This document shows, in pieces, positions 26,463-31,606 of a stretch of DNA of 64,000 bases (within the stretch, counting starts at the first letter, position 1; each line of letters starts with the position of its first letter). The notes under the pieces were generated by a model. That model did not search any database, had not been told where the DNA came from, and was given only the letters and a program-made list of their open reading frames with translations. Made by a program: the position numbers and the translations under genes. Source of the stretch: Aldehydirespirator sp965221215 (lineage in GTDB: Bacteria; Actinomycetota; Acidimicrobiia; Acidimicrobiales; Aldehydirespiratoraceae); assembly GCA_965221215.1 (NCBI GenBank), contig OZ244872.1, positions 2,294,001 through 2,358,000 of the forward strand, written 5' to 3'.

Positions 26463-27251
26463 TCAGCCGCGATTGTCGGCCCACCAGCGGTCCAGCCGGC
26501 GCAGCAGCTCTTCGGGGGGGAGCACCCCCTCGGCGCGCTTGAGCTCCAGCAGCCAGGCGAGGGCCCGGCCCACGTCGGGGCCGGGGGGCAGGCCGAGATG
26601 GGCCATGACCGCGGCGCCGTCGATCTGGGGCCGCTCGGCCGCCTTGCGCTCGACTTCGGCCAGCTCGGCGATGCGGCGCTCGAGGTCGTCGATCTGGTGG
26701 TGGAGGTCGGCCTCCTTCTGGCGGTTGCGGGTGGTGCAGTCCGATCGCACCAACTGGTTGAGGCGGCCCAGCAGCGGCCCGGCGTCGCGGGCGTAGCGGC
26801 GCACCGCCGCGTCGCTCCACCCCGACGCGTAGCCCTTGAACCGGCCCGACAGCCGCACCAGCTCGCTCACCTCGTCCACCATGGGCTCGTCGAAGCCCAG
26901 CGCAGCCAGCCGCTTGCGGGTCATCCGGGCGCCGACCGCCTCGTGGTGTCGGAAGGTCACCTCGCCGTGCTCGTAGCTGCGGGTGCGGGGCTTGCCGATG
27001 TCGTGGAACAGCGCGGCCAGCCTGACCACCAGGTCGTCGGGCGTCTTGGCCACCACCGCCACGGTGTGGGCCAGCACGTCCTTGTGCCGGTGGATCGGGT
27101 CCTGCTCCATCTGCAGATCGGGAAGCTCTGGAACGATCTCGGCCATCCTGCCCCGGTCGATGGCGGACCACAGCCGGGGCGCGGGATTGTCGCCGCGGAG
27201 CAGCCCGCAGAGTTCTGCTCGATTTGCCGTCTGGACATCCACGATGGTCAC
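26463..27251 (-). CDS. HD-domain protein resembling the C-terminal half of CCA-adding enzymes
   Basis: The 262-residue product matches the actinobacterial CCA nucleotidyltransferase pattern only from its middle on: the region MAEIVPELPDLQMEQDPIHRHKDVLAHT, the HD site in LAALFHDIGKPRTR, then VTFRHHEAVGARM and LVRSDCTTRN. The N-terminal nucleotidyltransferase head, about 200 residues with the DxD motif, is absent. Upstream sequence is intergenic, so this is not a frameshift. It may be a stand-alone phosphohydrolase, probably derived from a PcnA duplication. The true CCA enzyme would have to lie elsewhere in the genome. Confidence 0.75.
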   Translation of the reverse strand: MTIVDVQTANRAELCGLLRGDNPAPRLWSAIDRGRMAEIVPELPDLQMEQDPIHRHKDVLAHTVAVVAKTPDDLVVRLAALFHDIGKPRTRSYEHGEVTFRHHEAVGARMTRKRLAALGFDEPMVDEVSELVRLSGRFKGYASGWSDAAVRRYARDAGPLLGRLNQLVRSDCTTRNRQKEADLHHQIDDLERRIAELAEVERKAAERPQIDGAAVMAHLGLPPGPDVGRALAWLLELKRAEGVLPPEELLRRLDRWWADNRG

Positions 27252-27344
27252 CGCAATGCAGCCTATGATCCGGCCTCAGTGTTCGGTCCGCGACGACGGG
27301 GCCGGATCCGAGGTGTATGGTGGGCGCCCGGAAAGGAGTTCCTC

Positions 27345-28001
27345 ATGCGATCACTGAGGCTCGGGACCGCAGTATTCGCGCTGGCGCTGGTGGCGGCGGC
27401 GTGCAGCGACGACGAGAACGGCGAGGACGAGCCGGTCGAAGAGGTGACTACCACCACCACCGTGGCCGCTGCTCCTGCTACTACCCAGCCCTTGGTGACC
27501 ACACCGACCACCGCGCCGGAGGCTCCGCCGCCCACCACCGTTGTCGAGGCGGCACCGACCACGAGCACCACCGCGCCGCCCGAGGCCGGCGGTTTGGGGC
27601 CGGCGGTGGCACCGATCAACGTGCGCTGCCAGGCCGGCAACGCCGCCAACGAGCTGCTGGTCGAGTTCGACGCTCTCCCCAATCCCTCCGATGTCGCCAA
27701 GATCCGGGTCTATGTGTCGGTGGACGGCGGGCCGATGATCACCAACGCCGAGTACACCGTCGATCAGGTCGACACCACCCGCTCCGGCGGTGCCCGCTGG
27801 GCCGCTCGGGCCCGGAGCCTGCCGCCGAACGTGCCCCTGCGGCTCGCGGCAACATCCTTCAACCAGCTGGGCCAGGAATCGGGCTGGTACATCGTGGAGG
27901 CCTCCTACACCGGTGCGGGCGAACCCTGCGGCACTCCGCTGCCTCCGCCGGTCTGCACCGCCGGCTGCGAAGAGGCAGGCGAGGGCGAGCCCACGCAGTA
28001 A
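27345..28001 (+). CDS. Lipoprotein with Thr/Pro/Ala linker
   Basis: The 218-residue product starts at ATG 27345 with AAAGGAG upstream. It has a signal peptide and lipobox ending LVAAAC near residue 21, then a low-complexity stretch rich in Thr, Pro and Ala (residues 30-85), then a globular domain (INVRCQAG to IVEASYTG) with four to five Cys in its last third. It is probably anchored outside the membrane, with the linker acting as a cell-wall spacer. No family is recognised. It appears monocistronic, opposite to its neighbour on the left. Confidence 0.75.
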   Translation: MRSLRLGTAVFALALVAAACSDDENGEDEPVEEVTTTTTVAAAPATTQPLVTTPTTAPEAPPPTTVVEAAPTTSTTAPPEAGGLGPAVAPINVRCQAGNAANELLVEFDALPNPSDVAKIRVYVSVDGGPMITNAEYTVDQVDTTRSGGARWAARARSLPPNVPLRLAATSFNQLGQESGWYIVEASYTGAGEPCGTPLPPPVCTAGCEEAGEGEPTQ

Positions 28002-28013
28002 CTCCCCGGCCAC

Positions 28014-28150
28014 TCAGAGGCCGAGCGAATAGGCGAACGATTCCGGCCCATACGGGCGAGGCCCCTGGGCCCGAGCGGCCCGTGAGCGGAGCGAACAAGA
28101 GCGGGAGACCGGCCCGAGCGGCCGTAAGCAACGAACAAGAGCGGGAATGA
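28014..28150. repeat. Cluster of dispersed repeats
   Basis: The stretch directly after the lipoprotein stop holds three related units. 28014-28070 resembles 25121-25176. 28067-28107 matches the reverse complement of 32447-32487 at 37 of 41 positions. A third, shorter variant follows at about 28108-28148. Confidence 0.7.
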
Positions 28151-28159
28151 CACCGCTGC

Positions 28160-28190
28160 GACGCGACGGGCTCTCACCATTTGCGCGCCC
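28160..28190. repeat. Short dispersed repeat, copy 1
   Basis: GACGCGACGGGCTCTC (28160-28175) occurs identically at 29672-29687, and both continue into a degenerate stretch ending in GCGCGC. Both copies are intergenic. Confidence 0.65.
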
Positions 28191-28222
28191 TCAGGAGCCC
28201 GCCTCCATTAGGTTCTGCGTCC

Positions 28223-29032
28223 ATGGTTGAACGGGAGACAGCTGCGCAGAGGTGGGCACGGCAGATGGCCGAGTGGGCCATTCCTGCTGAGATCCTGGGC
28301 TCGGCGCCCCGCCGGCCCTTCGTGTTCACCCCGGAGATCTTCGCCGCGCCCGAGCCGGGCACGTTCGAGCGGTCGCTGTCCAACCGGCGAGCCGCCGAGG
28401 CTCTAGAGGCCGAGCGAATGAACCACGGGGGCTCTGTGCTCGACGTGGGCTGCGGGGGTGGAGCGGCGGCCTTCGCGGTGGCGCCGCCCGCCACCGAGGT
28501 GATCGGCACCGACCGCCAGCCCGACATGCTGGAACTGTTCGCGGCCACTGCCGCAGAGCGAGGCGTCGTGTGTCGAGTGCATGCCGGGTCGTGGCCGGAG
28601 GTGGCCGACGCGGTGCCCGAAGCCGACGTGGTGGTGTGCCACAACGTGCTCTACAACGTGACCGACATCGCTGCGTTCGTGACCGCATTGGATGCCCGAG
28701 CCCGGCGCCGAGTGGTGATCGAGATCACGCCCAAGCATCCCCAGGACCGCCGTCGCATGCTGTGGCGCCACTTCTGGAACCTGGAGCGGCCCCACGAGCC
28801 CACCGCCGCCACCGCGGTGGAGGCCATCGCCGAGGCCGGCTTCGACCCGGTCGTCGAGGAGTCGCGGCTGCCCGAGGATCCTCGGACCGCCCGCCGCCGC
28901 GAGTTCGAGGGGGCCCAGTGGTGCCGCAACCTGTGCCTGCCGCCCGAGCGCGAGCCCGAGGTGACCGCGCTGGTCGCCGACGTGCCGTTCCCCCGCGAGC
29001 GGGTAACCATCTGGTGGGACACCGAACGCTGA
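28223..29032 (+). CDS. Class I SAM-dependent methyltransferase
   Basis: The 269-residue product has motif I VLDVGCGGGAAAF near residue 76, an acidic loop (IGTDRQPDM), motif III/IV VVVCHNVLYNV and a final strand RVTIWW. These are hallmarks of class I methyltransferases acting on a small molecule or protein. The ATG at 28223 was chosen because homology-like sequence begins there. It is a single gene ending 30 bases from a convergent operon. The substrate is unknown. Confidence 0.8.
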   Translation: MVERETAAQRWARQMAEWAIPAEILGSAPRRPFVFTPEIFAAPEPGTFERSLSNRRAAEALEAERMNHGGSVLDVGCGGGAAAFAVAPPATEVIGTDRQPDMLELFAATAAERGVVCRVHAGSWPEVADAVPEADVVVCHNVLYNVTDIAAFVTALDARARRRVVIEITPKHPQDRRRMLWRHFWNLERPHEPTAATAVEAIAEAGFDPVVEESRLPEDPRTARRREFEGAQWCRNLCLPPEREPEVTALVADVPFPRERVTIWWDTER

Positions 29033-29062
29033 GCGCACGGTCAGGGCTGGGGTGTGTTGCCC

Positions 29063-29323
29063 TCAGCTGGCCTTTGCTTCTTGGGTGAGGCTGGCCGCCA
29101 CCGTCTCGAGCGTGTCGGCCACCGCTTCGAGGTCGGTCTTCACCGGGGTCAGCAGTTCGCCCAGCGGTGCGGTGCGGTCGGCGATTGAGCGCACGCCGGA
29201 GTTGATCTGGCCCAGCGAGTCGTTCACCGCTCGCAGCACGATCACTACCCGGGTCAGGTAGTAGGCCAGCGCCGCCGCGATCACCAGGGCGATCACGACG
29301 GTCACGACGGCTGCGGCGGGCAT
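29063..29323 (-). CDS. Small single-span membrane protein, paralogue of the 54082-54345 protein
   Basis: The 86-residue product has one N-terminal transmembrane segment (VVTVVIALVIAAALAYYLT) and a helical soluble tail with the pattern VNDSLGQINSGVRSIA. The same pattern occurs in the 87-residue membrane protein of the hydrogenase operon (ISQSLGKVTFGVRAIE). It is the second gene of a two-gene operon whose promoter carries the 21-bp palindrome at 29630-29650. The role is unknown. Membrane tethering of an enzyme complex is a plausible inference. Confidence 0.7.
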   Translation of the reverse strand: MPAAAVVTVVIALVIAAALAYYLTRVVIVLRAVNDSLGQINSGVRSIADRTAPLGELLTPVKTDLEAVADTLETVAASLTQEAKAS

Positions 29324-29339
29324 CAGCGGCTGCCTCCGG

Positions 29340-29588
29340 TCACAGCAGCGGTCCCGCCGCGCCTACGTAGCGCACGGCCAAGCCCTTGGCCGCGGCGACC
29401 AGGTCGCGGGTGTCGGCCACCGCCGGCAGCGGCTCGAGGTTCTTGTCCAGCCCGACGGCGTGCTCGAGGATGTCGGCGCCGTAGCGCTTGATCTCCAATG
29501 CGGGCCGTATCACCCGGTTGGCCAGCAGCAGCACCACCGGCACGACGGCCACCAGCAGCACCGCGTTGCCGATCCACCAGAGCCACAT
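29340..29588 (-). CDS. Small single-span membrane protein, paralogue of the 54345-54626 protein
   Basis: The 82-residue product starts at ATG 29588 with GAGGAGG upstream. It has an N-terminal membrane segment (WIGNAVLLVAVVPVVLLLA), then a basic turn and a helical tail. It resembles the 93-residue hydrogenase-operon protein in layout (LWW start, membrane span, basic turn, amphipathic helix). The 21-bp palindrome lies 42 bases upstream. It is followed after 16 bases by the 86-residue protein, so the pair mirrors two of the three small membrane proteins at 54082-54883. Confidence 0.7.
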   Translation of the reverse strand: MWLWWIGNAVLLVAVVPVVLLLANRVIRPALEIKRYGADILEHAVGLDKNLEPLPAVADTRDLVAAAKGLAVRYVGAAGPLL

Positions 29589-29629
29589 GCTCGCCTCCTC
29601 TGTGCGCTGTCGGCAGAGCATAGTCGCCG

Positions 29630-29650
29630 CTAGATGCAGTTCGCATCTAG
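29630..29650. promoter_or_regulatory. 21-bp palindromic operator, copy A
   Basis: CTAGATGC-AGTTC-GCATCTAG is a perfect palindrome with 8-bp arms. It lies 42 bases upstream of the 82-residue membrane protein. Related copies are at 37433-37453, 43466-43486 and 54933-54953, all at promoters. Confidence 0.8.
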
Positions 29651-29671
29651 TCCAGCCGCCCGGAGGGCCGA

Positions 29672-29706
29672 GACGCGACGGGCTCTCGCCAATTGCGGGC
29701 GCGCTC
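29672..29706. repeat. Short dispersed repeat, copy 2
   Basis: It starts with the 16 bases that are identical to 28160-28175 and overlaps the 3' end of the CooC-like gene by two bases. Confidence 0.6.
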
Positions 29707-30436
29707 AAACGAGGTCTAGGGCGTCGGCCAGGCTTTCCAGCGCCTCCACGGCCGGAGCCGACGGCGCGTGGTCGACGGGCGACACGCCAAGCCGGTCGGC
29801 GGCGTCGACAGCCGGATCCTCGGGCACCACCACCAGCACCCGGTCCCCGAAGGCCTCCTCGATGCGGGCCCGGTCGCCGCCGTCGGCGACCTTGTTGGCC
29901 ACAACCACCACCCGACCCTGACGCTGCTCGTCGGCGACGGCCACCGCCCGGCGGGCCACGTCGATGGAGCGCAGCGTGGGCTCCACCACCACCACGGTGG
30001 CATCCACCGAAGCGGCATCGAGGCGGGTCAAGGTGCCGATGCCGGCCTCCAGGTCGGCCACCACGGTGGCGGCCTCATCGTTCACGGTGCCGAGCAACTG
30101 CTCGACCGACAGCCCGCATCAAGGTCAACCGGGCTCGGGGTTCTCGATGCGGGTGATGGCGGCCAGGCGCACCCCGTCGGGAGCGTCGGCGCCGTAGCGG
30201 TCGAGGATGTCGCCGAAGGTGAGGGCGTGTTCGGCCTCGCCCTCGTCGAGCAGGTCGCGCAGGGTCAGGAGCCGCTCGGTCTCAACGTCGCCCACTCCCA
30301 GCGAGAGGCCGAGATTGGGGTTGGTGTCGCAGTCGAGGGCCACCACCCTGTTGCCGCGGCGGCCCAGCGAGCGGGCCAGCACCGCGCTGGCGGTGGTCTT
30401 GCCCGCTCCGCCCTTGCCCACCACCGCGATCTTCAT
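29705..30436 (-). CDS. CooC-like ATPase with two in-frame TGA codons at the C-x-C metal site (candidate selenoprotein)
   Basis: Read through two TGA codons, the frame encodes 243 residues of a complete CooC/MinD-type ATPase: deviant Walker A GKGGAGKTT, DCDTNPNLGLSLG, VVADLEAGIGTL, VVEPTLRS and VVANK. The TGAs are codons 104 and 106 (NPEPG-TGA-P-TGA-CGLSVEQLLG). They align with the C-x-C that holds nickel in CooC, and with GCTCGG and GCLCSA in the homologues at 45851 and 52551. The downstream half keeps all family motifs without decay. A 7-bp hairpin with a 4-base loop lies 12 bases after the second TGA. Selenocysteine fits better than two independent nonsense mutations at just these codons, but a pseudogene is not excluded. 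It follows a C-x-C-less CooC-like gene. Confidence 0.75.
30089..30106 (-). promoter_or_regulatory. Possible SECIS-like hairpin in the CooC-like gene
   Basis: In the mRNA, GUCGAGC pairs with GCUCGGC around an AGUU loop. The loop starts 19 bases after the second UGA and 25 after the first, with G as its second base. These values fall within the published ranges for bacterial SECIS elements as I remember them. It was found by eye only. Confidence 0.45.
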
Positions 30437-31209
30437 CGGGCCACCTCCTCGCCGAGAGAGTAGAGCGAAGCGACCTGATCGACCAAGGCATCCACGGCGT
30501 GGGCCACGGCGCCGTCGGGGGCCGCGTCCAGCGGCGCGGCGCCGCAGCGGTCGGCCCGCGACGCGGCGGGATCGTACGGCACCACCGCGGCGGGCCGAAC
30601 CCCCAGCCGCTCGCTGATCCGGTCCGCGTCGGCGCGGTCTCGGGCCTTGTTGACCACCAGCACCAGGTTCGACGGACCCCACTTCGCCTGCGACAGCCTC
30701 AGCAGCCGGGCCGCGGTGTGCAGCGACTTGACGGTGGGCTCCACCACCACGCACACCGAGTCGGCGTACCTGGCCCAGCCGAACATGGCCTGGCGGGTGC
30801 CGCCGGGCAGGTCGCCGACCAGGTGCCAGCGGTCTCGGTCGAGTTCGGCCACCACCTGGCTCCAAGCGTGCTGGGCCTGCTGAAGCCGCACCGCCGGGCC
30901 CCAAAGGTTGCCGAACTGCAGGTAGCGGACGCCGTCGGGGCACCGGGCCGCGTAGCGGTCCACGATGGCGGCCGCATCGAGGTCGGGGCGCAGAACCCAC
31001 CGGGGTCCGCCCTCGGGGCCGGGAACCACCACGTCGTCGGGAATGGGATGGTCGTCTACCGACACCCCCAGCGCATAGGGCAGGCCCGGCATGGGGTCGG
31101 AGTCCAGCGCCAGCACCGGCCGGCCCCGACGGGCCAGCAGCCGGGCGAAGGTGCCCGCGATGGTCGACTTGCCCGCGCCGCCCTTGCCGACGAAGGCCAC
31201 CCGGATCAT
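30433..31209 (-). CDS. CooC-like ATPase lacking the C-x-C motif
   Basis: The 258-residue product starts most naturally at ATG 31209 (MIRVAFVGKGGAGKST). It has the deviant Walker A, a switch region LALDSDPMPGLPYALG, VGDLPGGTRQAMFGWA and VVEPTVKSLHTAARL with NKARD, all typical of the CooC/ArsA/MinD group. At the place of C-x-C it has NLWGPAVRLQQAQ, so it cannot bind a metal there. It overlaps the start of the TGA-containing CooC-like gene by 4 bases. A heterodimer of the two is a natural guess. The group moves or inserts nickel, or positions proteins, using ATP. Confidence 0.85.
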   Translation of the reverse strand: MIRVAFVGKGGAGKSTIAGTFARLLARRGRPVLALDSDPMPGLPYALGVSVDDHPIPDDVVVPGPEGGPRWVLRPDLDAAAIVDRYAARCPDGVRYLQFGNLWGPAVRLQQAQHAWSQVVAELDRDRWHLVGDLPGGTRQAMFGWARYADSVCVVVEPTVKSLHTAARLLRLSQAKWGPSNLVLVVNKARDRADADRISERLGVRPAAVVPYDPAASRADRCGAAPLDAAPDGAVAHAVDALVDQVASLYSLGEEVAR

Positions 31210-31228
31210 CGGCGCCGGATCTCTGGGG

Positions 31229-31606
31229 TCAGCCTCCGACAAAGATCAGCTCCGAGGTGCCGTCGGCGACTTCGGTGAGGATGTCGCCCAACAGTCGGAA
31301 GGCGGCGCCGACACCGGCCGCATCATCGGCTGACACCCCACGGGCGCCGCTGGAGTGCGGTCAAAACGACACCTCGAAGGGCGCATCGGTGCCGGCAGTG
31401 ATCTTCTGGCGCACGTCTCGGCCCATCTCGGTGTCGGGCACTGCGTCGAGGTCGGCCACCCGCACGGCCTCGCCGGCCAGGCGGACCTCGGCCTGGAGAC
31501 CGGCCGAACTGGCGACCGCTGCGAAGTGATAGGCGCGGAACAGCGCGTCGATGCTGGTGCGGGGGTCAGCGGTGGTGAAGAAGATCAGCTTGCGCCTGCC
31601 GCCCAT
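31229..31606 (-). CDS. DsrE-like protein with in-frame TGA at the conserved Cys (candidate selenoprotein)
   Basis: The ATG at 31606 follows AGAGGAG. The frame runs 81 codons to a TGA (31363-31361) and continues open for 43 codons to a second TGA at 31229. The whole reads as a DsrE-family fold: KLIFFTTADPRT, then FRAYHFAAVASSAG, then FEVSF-TGA-PHSSGARGVSADD, then LLGDILTEV. In DsrE-family proteins a conserved Cys lies seven residues before the Arg-Gly pair, exactly where the TGA is. A 10-bp hairpin starts 3 bases after it. DsrE-like proteins are among known selenoprotein families. The role could be sulfur or selenium transfer to a partner. It overlaps the importer gene end and precedes two CooC-like genes. 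Confidence 0.75.
31334..31357 (-). promoter_or_regulatory. Possible SECIS-like hairpin in the DsrE-like gene
   Basis: In the mRNA, CACUCC pairs with GGGGUG, extended by A-U and by CGG with CCG around a CGC loop, with one bulged G. The apical loop begins about 15 bases after the UGA, slightly closer than usual. It was found by eye only. Confidence 0.4.

Noticed and set aside
29705..30436. Frameshift or assembly error splitting the CooC-like gene
   Set aside because: The halves are in the same frame; only two TGA codons interrupt it, both at expected Cys positions. A frameshift is not needed. A base-call error twice at TGC is possible but unlikely, so I kept recoding as the main reading and list it as testable.
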